Positions 24,741 to 38,455 of a stretch of 64,000 nucleotides of DNA are shown here, one piece after another. Each line of letters starts with the position of its first letter. Position 1 is the first letter of the stretch. The DNA is taken from the NCBI RefSeq assembly GCF_013373865.1, contig NC_050473.1, positions 8,071,710-8,135,709 on the forward strand, read 5' to 3'. The DNA comes from Monomorium pharaonis. Its lineage: Eukaryota; Arthropoda; Insecta; Hymenoptera; Formicidae. The notes below the pieces were generated by a model that was not told the DNA's origin, ran no database searches, and saw nothing but the letters and a program-made list of their open reading frames with translations. Both the position numbers and the translations under genes were made by a program.

Positions 24741-27700
24741 AATAAATACGCCACCATCTTTAAATATTATTTTACTCTACTACTAAGAGATTTCATTTTG
24801 TATTTTACTTGCCATTCATTATTTGATTCGGCAAAAATTTATCTCGTTTATACTATAATACTTAGATACAAGTTATCAGAAGATATATCACTTTTCACAT
24901 AGAGGCTTGTAACTTAAAAATTATAAATAACATTTTTTAATTTTTTACATCATAATAAAGTACAATATTTTCCCTTTTTCATGCATTCTTTTCATAAATA
25001 TTTTAATATTATAATTTTGTAAATAAGAGATTTTAAAGCCTGCAAGTTGTGACTTGGAAAGCGGATTGCCTAAATCGCATTACACTTAGAAGATTAAGGC
25101 ATGTTGTAAAACTTTGTTTATCTAATCTGCGAAAACAAAAATATTTAATCCTATTAATCTAATTTTAACAGTTGTGATTATTACATATAAAATCAAAATC
25201 TAGCCATTTATCTCAACTTCTCTGCAATTCAACTACAAAAAGTATAGCTTGTGAACCAATGAACCTTGTGAAATAAATACACCGATCTTTCAGTGATTAT
25301 ACACTAATTCTGAAGTAAAAATCACTAACAGCCAGTAAATACTCACAGTTACAAGTATACCACTGCAAATCAGTGAAAATATAACGATTGCAATTTAGAG
25401 AATACAATATAGTTCTCAAATAATCGCAAAACTGTGTAAATGTACAAGTCGTTAAAATTTTTTTGTGAGGTGGCGGCGATTTAAGAGCGATTTCGATAAC
25501 TTTTTTCTCTAATTGCGGAACCCGCTAAAAAAATCAAAAACCCCAACAAAACGCAATCGCAAACTGTGAGCATTTTATTAATTTTCTCACATTCGATATT
25601 GCTCTTTCGCTCGGACAAATATTTGCAATGAAAACGCGCTGTTTTTCCCCGACATTTCGCGCACCCATCCGTCGAAAAGCTTTTTAACCCGCTGAACAAA
25701 CAGCGATGAAAATAAAGCTTTCGCTATACACCACAGGGAGTTACCACTAATTATCAGGGCAACGTAATCGGCAGATAGCTGGATTACCGTCATTACTTCT
25801 CCGCGCGATGGCTCCGTTTACGAACAATGCGAGCTCGCGTAAACATGGCGTTTTCGGTGTGCCCATCGAGGCATCGTCGCCGCGCCGCCGTTCCGTCGCG
25901 GCATTCGCGTCGGCGAATCGACGCATTTTCGAGTGCCACTTGTTCCCAATTAGCCATTGTCTGCCGAGCACAGTCATCGAACGTAAGAGGTGTTCTCTTT
26001 CTCTCTCTCCCTCTCTCTCGTCGTCCTCGAATGAATCGACGCTTACATAGCTAGACTGCTTCTGCTACTGCCGCGTGTTTCTAGCGTTCTCTAATTTCGC
26101 AGCGGCTCCGAGAACAGTTCGTTCTTCGTCGTCGCGCAATCGTGCACGTGGCCGCTAATTAATACGCAAACGCGTCCTCTGTAGATCCGAATTCGCTATT
26201 ATCTTGCGAGCTGGTGAGATTGAAACAAAAGCACTCTAATCATGTGAACGCGCGGCTGCTTTACGGCTCTGTGTAGCACGGCGTTATATTTGTTAATACA
26301 GCTAAAGCGTACGGGATCTGCGTGCTGCATCACTCCATCCGATTTCGCGAGATCATTTCTGTTTATCTGACTACTGTGCGTGCGCTGTTCACGCAATAGC
26401 GAAACGTACTGGCAAAAGCGATTGTTCGCAGATTTGAATTACAATTAAATTATTCATCAAAGATTAAGCAGCGCCGTATGATTCGCCCTAAATTAAATAA
26501 CATACATAAAACTTTAATGAAAACTAGATTATTTTAATTGATTTTTTTTATGTTAACGCATCCTCCAGTCATGACAGCTCTAGTCTGACTTTTACTAGAA
26601 CATCGTCTCGCGTGAATAACGTACGCCGGCGTTCTTAATTATTTCTAATCTATAATTAATCTATAATTATGCCGAATGGCGCTTAAAAATCATATAATTA
26701 AAAAAAGTACCGACATGAAAAGATCTGTTATCGCGTTTCCTGGCTTTCGACGTGTTTTACAATATCGTCATAATAAAACAGCTGTCCAGTAGTTGAACAA
26801 GTCGCCAGGTTAAACAAGTTCGCGATCTTTTACTCGATTTTAATTCCCGTTAAATATTATATCACAATTACAGTCGATTAAACTCGGTGCACAATCAGAA
26901 TTGCTGGCGAGGTAAATAAAAATCTGACACACAAAAATAACAAGTTCTTTGATGAGTTGCCTTAAAACCGCCGTTACCACGTATATTTTCTTATACAATA
27001 TTAAGTAGACGCATTTGGAGCTTGGAGAATCCGCAGCGCGCTTACGGGGAAGAAGTAAGCTCGGTGACTTTAATAACTTCGTCCACGTATTTTTACTGTC
27101 GTGTAAAAAAAAAAACTACAAAAGTTCCGTTTTACGAGGTGACGCTTAAAACGCACGTTACGCGGAACTCGTCCCCTTCGGCCATTTCTCTGGTGTAAAT
27201 CGGCGATTACGTGCACGCACAGAAATGCATTTATGACCGAGAAACAACACATCTTTGCCGGTCGTTGAAACTGTCTCTCTAAAAGTTGAAGATAGTTTAA
27301 GAGTCTCGTTCTCCAACTAAAATGTGGTAGTCAAGAACGCGTTAAATTTTCTGAAATAAAAGCGCTAAAAATAAAAATGTCACGCATCCAAACAGTTCTA
27401 ACATAAATAATTAATAAACATTAAGTAATAATATTATAAACACTGGAAAGTAATGCCATTTTTATAAGTAATGTAATATATATACATATAGTATTTGGTT
27501 TGTTAATTCATTATTTTAATATAATTACTGTTACTTCTATGATAGCCGTCCAATTTATTAATTTTTAAATTTCTTTCTCGAAGAAATTAACCTTTGATTC
27601 TGTAACATGACAATGGCTTAATCGTACATAACAAAACAGATTTTAAAAAAAGAAAATATGGATAACATTAATCTCTTTCACTATATTCATCTCATCGAAT

Positions 27701-30542
27701 TAACATTTCTTCCGATCATCAGAGTACATCGTACAGGAAAAAACCTCTGAAAGAGCGAATAATGTTTGAATTTTATCTATGTTTTTCGAATTAAAGCCGA
27801 CTAGTTTCTTTTCAAATAAACAATTGAAAAATAAATAAGTAAATAATCATCGATAAAAATAATGTCAATTATATAAATTTTATTAACAAGCACACATACT
27901 CTTTACATTATTTATATACACAACTTTACTTTCCAGTCTTCCTAAAATATATATACAAATTAATAATAAAAAAAAAAAAAATAATAAATCTGCTTTGTTT
28001 CTCAAAATACGTGACATTTTTAATGTTTAATTATACCCAAACGCCGACGGTTTCTTTGACAAAATTACTACAATAATCTATTATGTGCAAATACGAAAAC
28101 AAGCCTTCATTGTTATTCCACATATTAATTAGGTGATATAAATTGAAATTTTGCATACGGTCGACAACAACATTGAATAATTTCATTATATACACATATG
28201 TATTATTGTATACTGTGACAATCACAATTATAAGTTTAATAGGTGTGAAGCTTTAAATTCACGTGGGGAACGGTCATTTGATTAAACGTTTGTTGAAAGA
28301 GAAAACAGACTGACTATAGTAAATTGCGAACACAGATATCTGTACCGCTTACATTTATACTCTAATGGAGAAAGTTAAATGTTTAAATTCATGACCCTCT
28401 GAATTGTGTCGCGTATATATTTTCAATATTGAAAGATCATTAATTAATATCCAGTCACCATTACTATTAAATTTATAAATAACTCTAATAAAATTATCAT
28501 TTAATTATTATGTATATAAGTCTTTCTTTTAAATTATCACCATTCTTTCATTTATATGGACGTTTTATAGTCTTGAAAGTTTTATCAATCTGAACTCAAT
28601 CACGAGATAAACTACCGCGAAAGGACGCGACTTCTCTGACAGAAATCCCGGCTCGCTGTCTACTCTCATTAGAGATATTTAATGCAGCGACACGTAAAAG
28701 TCATAAATACATAAACAAATATCATCCACGCGCTTTGAAATGCGCAGAACCGTTGCAACGGGATCAAGAAGCCAATTACCCAGCCCATCATCAGGACCTT
28801 CAGCGTAAGCGAATCCTCCGAGATAGCAGAGCGATGCAAACATAAAGGCCAATTTTCACGCGGACAACCGGAGCCTTTAGCGCGAGCCGAACGGTGTATA
28901 ATTATCAATTAGTCGCGTGAGCGCCTATGAAGTGCCGCAAGCGCACTCGCAGAAAATAATTGCTCGTAAACTCGCGACGCGATCGAATTTAACAGTGAAA
29001 CTGAAAATGTATGAGAGAAAAATAGGAGAATTTCCAAACAGAGACGTAATTTCTTTAGTAAAAAGAAAACTCTATTTTTAACAAACCTTTTTTGCAGGCA
29101 AAAAGTAAATTCAGTGCTCATAGATTGTATGAAGAAAATCTAAAATTCTTAATTTATTCATTAATAAAAATTTATATAGGTTAAACTGATCAACAGCAAA
29201 ATGCAAATAAGTTAAATACTTTTGTAATAATATCGACATTGTCATTCCTTTTTTTCATGATAAATGCAAAGATATTAGTATTAAAATTGATACACCGGCA
29301 TATTACGCAGCTAACTGTAATATCATTAAAATTAAGATCGCAAGTTATGAAATATTTTGTATGTTTGTCATCTCCCGTCTTCTCCGTCGCTAACTTATAA
29401 CGACGAACTTTAAACGAGTAACAACATTTGCCATGTAATAACAAAAGAGTTAGGTAGAAGAGCGCTTGACGGAATAAGAAAAGAGAGGAAACCACGCAGC
29501 AGGAGTTCTCGAGTCTTTAGTTATAAAGTCTGGTCTAATTGATATTATAAGTGTACTCGCGAATATATAGAAAATCATCATTTTCCCATGTATTACATTG
29601 TTAATAAACGTATAAAAATTTTAATTAAAAAATTTACAAGTATTGTCATTATTAATATTATTAATAAATTATTTTTCCTTGATATAATATAAATGATATA
29701 CATATATAATCTTTTGTTTTAAGACGCATAATTAATAAATCAAAAAGATTTAAAATTTACTTGATTGATCGATGATCTCCTGCTACAAATTTTAATCAAG
29801 AAATATCCGTCCATATCTTATTTTCTTCGACAACTGGATATGATGTTCGCATGTATATGGAAAATGCAAAAAAATCTTTTTAATATTCTCTGGTTAAATA
29901 GCTGATAAAAGATTTTTCGACCCTAGCGGCATCGAGGGGAATCCCAGTATCTCCGTCCATGGTGAAGGTTTCGCTTACGTAGCGGAATTTCCGAGAGGAT
30001 CGAGCGAAAGAGTTCGCAAGTGCGCCGGAATGAAAAATTCTGATACGTTGCTCGCGATTTCCAGCGTGCCAGTTTGATAACAATGCATAAAATGGAGATT
30101 GTGCTAGTATACGGTATAAAGAGTTTATACAAGACAGATTGGGTCGATTATATCTAAGGACGGAAAAAATGTATTTTCGTAAGATAAATAAAAAATAAAG
30201 GCTTTCTACATAGAGCTCTTTCTGACAATTATAATTTCAAATTGATTTAAAGAGTTAGGTGTTAAAAATTAACACGCAATTTCTCTATTCATAAAAGTAG
30301 TATTGGTAACGAAAATAAAGAATAATAAAGAAAATATAAATATTATATTAAGTAAAAATAATGAATAACTATAATATCAATTATAATACAATTTTCAAAT
30401 ATTATTAATTAAACAACCTATTTTCCTTTCTTCCTTCTTTTTGTATTAATATTTTATTTACTAAAAATTCCTTTATCTATTATCTTATTATATATATATT
30501 TTAAATTACTTATTATCGATGTATTAATTGTATCAAATTATA

Positions 30543-30544
<2 letters not shown>
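24741..30544. other. non-coding block
   Basis: AT-rich for most of its length, with CpG-rich patches at 25580-26400, 27000-27270, 28600-28990 and 29930-30080. CACTG/CAGTGA motifs recur at 25285-25380, possibly a decayed repeat. A TC-rich run lies at 25998-26020 and an A run at 27967-27980. Open frames here (for example 28669-28908 minus, 29190-29495 minus) are short, overlapping or AT-driven and show no supporting signal. No gene is called. Confidence 0.5.

Positions 30545-30580
<36 letters not shown>
30545..30580. repeat. (AT)18 microsatellite
   Basis: A pure AT run of 36 nt, followed by a second shorter TA run at about 30602-30617. The surroundings are very AT-rich. Confidence 0.97.
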
Positions 30581-30588
<8 letters not shown>

Positions 30589-31820
30589 AAAATAATATTC
30601 GATATATATATATATATTATAATACCTTAATATTCAAAGAATTTATCTTCTAGAATTTTAGCGAACGTATTTATGTATCGATCGGTGTAACAGACTGTTT
30701 AATATGCTAATCTCTTTGTTATTAAAGCAACTAAGTTAACGAGTAGAGGGCTCCTATTTTTTCGGACTTTAATTGCACACTTATTGGATAAATAATTGCC
30801 ATTTCTCTGTCAAGATATCGTGACAAAATGAGTAATTGCCATGAACCATGCAAAATTTGGCTTGAATAAAGAAATCCGGAGAAATTGTGCCTCGCTAAGA
30901 CAATTAAGTTCACAATTCCGCTTCTTTAAAGATCGGTCTCGCCGATAACAAAAAACGATTTTAAAAATTTCGGCAAAAATTTATACCTTATGGCATAAAG
31001 TATTAGTAGTTTTTAAAATAACAAATTGACTCGTTCTGAAGTCTCTAATTTCCAACATTAAACAATGTCATAATAAAACTCAACTTAAAATTTATTCTAC
31101 GAAGAATGCGATTTCAAGTTTTTCAAAAAGTCTGCAGTTGCAGAGAAATCGAACGAATATGTCGGTAATCTATGACGTTATTTCTATCTCATTACGAATA
31201 TTTAGCGCGGCACTGTCCTACGATGGCATTCCTAGCATTACGGTAGCGTCTTAACACCATCTGATGGAAAATCGATCATCGCAAAAATAAAGGCTGTCAT
31301 CGTGACTGTATGAATAAGAAAGATCTTTCGACCCGACCTTACCACCCTTTCCAAAGTACACACAACAAAACCGAAATCACTTATGCTCACGTCATGACTC
31401 GTCGTTCTTTTCGAAAAAGCGACATTCCAGGTTTGTATACGCAAGACGGAAGACGGCTCCGAGATCACACAGGATTACTCATAAATTTCGAAAGGTTCAA
31501 AAATACGAAAAAAGCCAGACAACTTTGTGAAAACTTTTACACGTCACATAATTCTGAAAAGATTCTCCTCTCGACACATACTTTATATATTATATAAAAA
31601 AATAAGCGCAAATAGCTAAAAGAGAAATTAAAATTCTTTAACAAAAAAAAAAAAAAAAAATGAAAAAATCGTAAAAACAAAGCAAATAAAAAATTTAAGT
31701 TTTAAATTCAGATGTCATTTACTATTAAAAACTTGTAAATAGAGTTAAGGATCATTGCTATATGTTGGTACACTGTAACATCATCTACATAATGAGCGGA
31801 CTAATTTAGAAATTAAAGTA

Positions 31821-31857
31821 AGAGAGAAAGAGGAAGAGAGAGAGAGAGAGAGAGAGA
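31821..31857. repeat. (AG)n microsatellite
   Basis: An imperfect AG tract becoming pure over about 31835-31857. Confidence 0.95.
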
Positions 31858-33436
31858 TTAGTTGCGGTGAATGGGGTGAGAGCGTGGCGTTAACTGCAGC
31901 TAATGCATCAAGTTAAACTTGATAAAGGAGCACTCGCGAAACTTTCATTCATAAATACCGTGATTTTTTTCCCAGAACCATCGGACCTTGTATTACATTA
32001 TCGTTAACGTCGAACGCAATACAATGCCGCCGCCAATGCACAACGCCACACCACCCCTGCCTGCGGTGTATCTATGCGGCTGTTCGATCGGCGTTGTTCC
32101 CATTATTACACCTCCCATCTCCGAAGTCACGGTTGCAAACAAAAAGGCAGCCCGCGGAAGAAGGAAAAAAAGAGCTCGCAATTCCCTCACAATAACTGTC
32201 GCCGCGTTCGCGATCGTGTTTGCGCAAACGAACTTTAAAGCGCGTCGTGCGTCAAAAGATTCTCTTTCGATTTAATTCCTTCTTCATTTTGTGCTTCGCA
32301 GGAGCAGACTTTTTTGCCTCGTTATTTAAACGGGCGATGACCTCAAAGTACTTTTAATACCTTCGTTAAAACATTTCAACACACACACATACAATTGACG
32401 TTATTAAATATATATATATTTATATTCTCTGACGTTATTATATTTTTAATTTCTATACGGTCTCGCCGAGAAACATTTTAAATTCTAAGTAAAAAGATTC
32501 GAAATATATCGCGAAGGAATAAAATAACGTCAAATTACTTGATCTTCATTGCATCTTAATCTTATTCTTAATAGACCAAAAAACGATTACTCTCAATATG
32601 CATTTTTCTCTCTTGCGATAATCTCTCTCATCTTTTCTTGCCGTACGGAAAAGACATATTGAAAGAGAAACCTATCTCTTTCTATCTTAAACTGCCAATT
32701 ATTAGGTTTCCTGCGGACCAAGCGCCAGGTGCACGGTACACGTATATACGTTGTCGGATTCACGAAGTATGTCATGTACATGCAGGGAGTTAGCATTACC
32801 ATCGCCGACGTTGAAGTTGCCAGTCGTTGTAAATGGGCTTTGAACTTACACCGAAAACGGATACATTAGAAACAAATACATTAATCGAATTTCGCGGTCC
32901 CGAGAATGGTTAACGAGGTCGCGGTGATACGCGTTCCGTGGGATTATGCGATAATACGGAATTTGCTAGTTTCTAGCTCTTTGCCATAGCAAGTTGCGCG
33001 AAACAATCCATTTCCCGCGTAGCACGCGCGCGTACTTCATTTTACCGTATATATTATATATTTTATAATCAAATAAAATCGTTAATCCCTCCACCAAGAC
33101 GTGGGAAACGATCTCTCATCTTCTTCGTCTCGCCTTATCGCTCGCGCTCATTTTAATCGGTCTTCGAACCTTGATGCGACGCATCAGAGCTACGTCGGCT
33201 TAATCGAATCTCTTTGGCGCAAACGGGCTGGCATAATAGCGGCACGGCGTTATTTACCGAGAGTACCCGATAACATAACCAAGTCATCCGCTACAACAGG
33301 CTACAAAACTAGAAGATGCTCTGATAATAATTTCATTCCGCTTTGCGCGCGTCGTGCGGCCGCACGTGCGCCAAGATAATGCATGATAATCGGGCATTAA
33401 GGAGCGAATTATACGGCGCTTAACGCCCGTCTCCAT

Positions 33437-33457
33437 CCCCCTCCCCCTCCCCCCCCA
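33437..33457 (-). other. C-rich tract, quadruplex-capable on the minus strand
   Basis: C runs of 5, 5 and 8 separated by single T residues. The longest run can supply two tracts, so the complementary strand meets a four-tract quadruplex pattern. Confidence 0.5.
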
Positions 33458-35811
33458 ACTCTCTCCTGTTCTCGCGCCTCGGGGTTTCGCAAACAACGGG
33501 TTTTTACTCGCTCGCGTTGTATACGCTCGACAATTAAGGACACGGCCGCGATTAAAGTGAACGGAGCAGCCCCCTTTAAGGCATCGGTCTTTAAGACGCG
33601 TTCCCTTGAAATGAAATTTGCATAGCTCTGGAACTGGAATGGGAACGCCGAGCTTTCTTAGCTCGTCTCGCCTCTCCTCCCGTGATACTGCTTCCTCGCG
33701 CGCGGGGTTACCGCGACGAAAACGCGGATACTCAGCCGTCTCAAGTTTGGCCATTTGTTTCCGAGACGGTCGCTACAAAGAATTAACGAAGATTAGGGAT
33801 AAGCGCGCGGGAGTTGGGAAAAATTACGGAAAGATTACGACTATTGTGGATTATTTTGTCGAGAGTTCTTAATTTATCTCGCCGCTTCGCGATTATTTTT
33901 ACTGTACAGGTCTACATTAATCGCAATCAGATAATGAGAATTGATAATATCTAGATTAAAAAGAGATGCGTATTTTGTAATAAAAATTAAAAAGTATTGT
34001 TTTCGACAGTGATTAAAAATCTTGAATATTTCTAGTTTTACGTAATTTTTTTCTTTTTAATCACACTGTCCTAGATTTTAATAGCTTAAAGAAAAGGTAT
34101 TAAATGATAAATTTAATAAAAGTCTTCAATTATGTAAAACATTGAAATATTATTAATTCCTTTGACGCACATAATTTTTTTTGATCTTGTATAATAATAT
34201 CAGTAGAGTAATAAAAAAATTTCTTTACCACGTTTTTCTTTTTTGTTACACAAAAGCGCTCAAAAATTCTAAAATTTTAATTATAAACAAGCACGTAATA
34301 AAATTAAAAAAGAATTTCAAGAAATATGTATGCTTTTAATTACGTAAGTAATACGTTAAAATAATGTGTATATAAAATATAAATTAACAGACTAGATTTT
34401 ATTGTAATAAAAAATTAAAGGTGCGGTTTTTTTTTTACTTTATAAATTAATCAAGTTATAATTTTCAATGAAAATGCTGAGCGCACATTTTATAGAGTAT
34501 CAGAAACATGAATTAATAAAATAAAACATTTCACTAAATAATAGAAACTTTAAGATCGTACAAGAAATTGGACAGCGCGATATTGATGGAGATGGCAAGA
34601 GGATGCACATCCGGCAACCACGTCGGGTAACCAAGCACGCATATGGTACATCGTGATAATCTTCGACTTAAGCCGTGGCTCAACTCGATTGGCAATCGCG
34701 TCAGGTGGTGAAGCAAGAGGGGTCTCTCTACTACCCCCTAAGCCTATAATCCGAATGGTCGGATCGGTCGGAATTCGATGGTAGGTGAAATATTATTAAG
34801 GAGCATGAGATATGACTCCTCTTACGGAAAAGAGAGAATGTAAACGATCGCGGGATAAGCTATCAGCGACTCAGAGAAAAGAATTGAGCTTTTAATGCCG
34901 TACAGATCTGCATGAGAAAGAGAAAGAGAGAGAGAATTAAAGCGTATTCGACGATCGTATTACTCGTAACAATTTCGAAGAGATACGTCAGTTACCTGTC
35001 GATAGAGGAACGCTAGATCGCGAGAGGTCGATCACTCCCGCCATTCGTCCGTGCGAGCCGTGGAGCTTAAAGCACGGTCGACAGCTTAATTGATGTTGAC
35101 CGACAACAAACAACTCGATATTACTCCCGACATCGCCGCCGTGCGCCATTGATCGATCTCGATGTCTTTGAGTTCACAGAGTTGACGTGAAGCTCCTTGT
35201 TTGCGCGGGGATGACTTACCAAACGGCGGTATAATCGATTGGCCCGCGCTCGTCACGTATCATGTCGGATTTAACAGGTACAACGATATCGGGCGTACAA
35301 CCATATACTCAGACGTTTCGACCGTTGTCATTCGTTCCCATGTACTAACAGAGAGGAAAAAAGAATCGGCACCATCGGGAGACACAGCAGTGTGTGCTTC
35401 GTAAGATTTTTTTTTTCTTTCGTCAAAGTTATATTTTTCGACACTAAGTGCATCTTTTAAAAAAAGCAATTTTGTTTCGAGATGTTATAGCGTCTTTTAC
35501 AAGTTGGAGAACGCTTCATCAGAAATCAATATTATTCTTTGGTTTCTTTTTTTTTAATTTAATTTAGAAACCACTTTCTTCTTCTGCTTGAATCTATCGA
35601 CACATTCTAGCGTATTTTTTTTAAAGTGAAAAAATGTAACGTTGAAATAAAAAGAGCGAAATAAAAAAAGCAAGCAAACGAGTGATTGGTACGCATTTAA
35701 CAACTCTTCCCTTAATTTTGATCCCGTAAATTAACTTCTTTTTCGACGATCCATGCAAATCCTTTTTTCCGTTTTTTGGTTTCGTTTGTTTCTCGAAAGC
35801 GGATACGTTTA

Positions 35812-35829
35812 GTGCGCGCGCGCGCGCAC
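35812..35829. repeat. alternating GC palindrome (Z-DNA-prone)
   Basis: GTGCGCGCGCGCGCGCAC is a perfect 18-bp palindrome of alternating purine and pyrimidine, immediately followed by GTAAGT. Confidence 0.9.
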
Positions 35830-36784
35830 GTAAGTTTCACAGATTGAATGGATTCGCGAAAAACTTTTTCACTCGCAAACGATTTCTAAGCGCGCCGGTC
35901 ATAGCACTCGTAAAACCGCGCGACAACGACAGGAACACAGCCCGGCGCTTCATCCCTGTTATCCCCTTTATCTCCTTCCTCGCTACCCGCCGCGCGTCGC
36001 AGCCTCTCGATGCTGGAAACAGTTGTAAAACCTGCCGTTTGCCACGCGGGGACGCAAAAACGTTCTACCGGATCCACTTTAAAATACTCCACGAGCGCGT
36101 CGCGAAAATCCCCCTCCTCCCACGTCCGGGCTTTCGAACAACATCGGCGGGATGACCCGTCGCGAGAGAGCGCGCGAGCGTGAAAACGTCATGTTGGAAA
36201 ATCGAGAACCTTTTTATTCCCCGCCGCCGTTCCGGCACTTGTACGCGTTATCAGCTAATCGCGTTGACAGGACAAACCGTAAAAAAGTTTGTCGTGAATT
36301 ATCTGCGCGCCGCGCGTGCAATTTCCGTAGTGACGCATCGGTTTTAGGAAAGGCAGCGAACAACGTTACATTTAAGTGTTTAACGATACAAAAGCAACGT
36401 CTGTTTCATGTCGTTAAGTTTTTTTTTAACGAAATAAGTTTCTTGGTAGTAGGAATACTAGGCCGGTTTTAAAGCTTCGAGGGGAGTGCGGGGTGTGCAG
36501 AGAAAACTTGTTGGTGTGGGGGTGTTACGGGCCCCGGAAAGAACCGCTTAAATGTACGTCGGTTTTGGTTACGCGAGATGGTGAGGAGAAGAAAAGATAA
36601 GAGCGTTTGTCGCGGATTCTTTGCTGTTGTAGATTTAGCAACGTTGTAATAAGCGTCTAATCCATTGATAATGTTGCAACATGTTTCACGTGATTGGCTG
36701 TAGATGATCACGTGATTTAGCTAAAACGCTGGCAACGCCGTAATTTTAACAATATAAGAAGAGCCTACATGTCTATCTCGCTGT

Positions 36785-36820
36785 ATGTACTATATGTATG
36801 TATGTGTGTATGTATGTATA
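36785..36820. repeat. (TATG)n microsatellite, imperfect
   Basis: Repeated TATG/TGTA units with TGTG interruptions. Confidence 0.85.
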
Positions 36821-37370
36821 ATCGATCGCAAAATACAAATTTTCTGACAAATCAAGCGTTAGTTTTCGATGGAAGCAAAAATAGCTTGCGTAACTCCGAT
36901 TGATTATTCGGAATCCCGGAGACAATCAAGGAATACATATATACATATCTCTTTTGCTACAGATATAAAAATATTTTAAATATGTGTATTTCTCGCAAGT
37001 AGAGAGCTGGTATTTTTAATATTTTCACCATCCCATTCCCATTCTCCCTTGATACATGCTTCTGCCAGTTTAAAAGGAAATATTATGCTGCGAAAAGTTT
37101 CAGCGTACTTACAGGTCGCGCTGAGGAACTTTCAGGCGCTTCAACTTTCGAATACACCTCTCGAATTACTTCGCAGGAGATATAGGGTAACTGGGGTATA
37201 CGGATTTAATCTATTTCCGCGGCTCACTCGACGCGCAAGCGGAAACTGGAAAAATTTCGTGCGCGTCTGCGATCCAAATCCGATTCCCTAAGCATCAAGT
37301 TGCTTTTTAGGAGATACTTTTACTCGCGCTGCTGTTAGATTCCGCGAGTTTATATAAATGACTCGAAGCC

Positions 37371-37373
<3 letters not shown>

Positions 37374-37432
<59 letters not shown>
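37374..37432. repeat. (TC)n microsatellite, 59 nt
   Basis: A pure TC run of 59 nt. A complementary AG run of nearly the same length lies about 900 bp downstream. Confidence 0.98.
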
Positions 37433-37435
<3 letters not shown>

Positions 37436-38322
37436 CAAACATTTTTTCAATGTACATGCAGCTTACATATATTTAATCACACACATATGCTATATTAAAA
37501 TTTAACGTAATAAAATTTAATTTAAAAGTTCTTTTAAAGGTAAACATGACGACAAAAGCGGCAGTAATAAATAAAATTTAAAAAAACTGACTACAAAAAT
37601 CACAATTTAAAAAGAAAAATTGTTTTTTCGATTAATAACATCCTATAAAGTTGCAGAAAAGAAGAATTTTTTAAATTATATTTGAGTTTTCAAATAAAAA
37701 AAGTACAAAGATACGAGAAAAGAAATATATATCTGCAGAAAATTTCTTATCATATTCTTGGTATAGCTAGGCATAGAAACTGTAATTTTAAGTTTGTATA
37801 CAACACTTGCTGCATGTATCCAATTTCGAAGCTATGCGCTTTATAGGCGCTCGTGAAAATAAAATATCGCGCTAGTTTGCAACAGTCGATCCGTTATGCT
37901 AGACTTTCTTTTTATTTCATGCCCGGCAAATCGAATAAATTGTTGAATGAAAAATTGGTAAACTGTATCCGACATTGCGTTTAATCTCAACTTGTTCTAC
38001 ATGCATCCAATGGTAATCCGCAGGATTTTTTAGACAATTGAGAACACATGTGTGCCGCGTTTACTTTTAGCAATGCAGTAAAACAATGTTATATTTTTCA
38101 GTTTTAATATAAACATATTGCAAGCGCGAAACCGCGTGTTTTTTCATTTTTTCCTACATCCAAATAGGAAAAAATTATACATACATCCGTTAAATAAGTT
38201 TACAGAAAAAAATCCGCGACGCTCGTAAAAGGTAATATCGTCGAGCTATAACGATTTGGTATAACAACTCGTTTTTCTCGCGGGGTGCAATGCTTTGATT
38301 TCATCAAAATATAATCCTTTGT
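37433..38322. other. AT-rich spacer between TC and AG tracts
   Basis: AT-rich sequence with no supportable frame. It would form the loop if the flanking complementary simple repeats paired. Confidence 0.6.

Positions 38323-38388
<66 letters not shown>
38323..38388. repeat. (AG)n microsatellite, 66 nt
   Basis: An AG tract, pure from 38331 to 38388 (about 29 units), ending at CTAGAGG. It is 67 bp upstream of a candidate exon. Confidence 0.98.
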
Positions 38389-38390
<2 letters not shown>

Positions 38391-38455
38391 AGAGGAACGG
38401 TCTTCTTACATGAAAGCGGAATATTCAAATAAATTGATCCATCCCATTTATCTAG

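Larger units (their letters stand above)
30618..37373. other. non-coding block
   Basis: AT-rich DNA alternates with CpG-rich blocks at 31200-31480, 32000-32280, 32880-33880, 34560-35400 and 35800-36440. Within it lie an A18 run (31643-31660), a C-rich tract (33437-33457), a small hairpin (34005-34070, GACAGTGATTAAAAA opposite TTTTTAATCACACTGTC) and TATG repeats (about 36785-36820). A 156-codon minus frame at 33284-33754 is arginine-rich and lies in CpG-rich sequence with overlapping frames; I do not call it. Confidence 0.5.

Noticed and set aside
28669..28908. Membrane-like minus frame
   Set aside because: Hydrophobic residues arise from a T-rich complement; no splice sites, no motif, single frame of chance length.
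33284..33754. 156-codon minus frame
   Set aside because: Arginine-rich translation of CpG-rich DNA with overlapping frames on the other strand; includes a C-rich simple tract; no motif.
35240..35400. Exon-like segments on both strands (minus acceptor TTTTTTCCTCTCTGTTAG; plus ending at GTAAGA)
   Set aside because: Neither strand gives both a good acceptor and a good donor with an open phase; translations are short and unrecognised.
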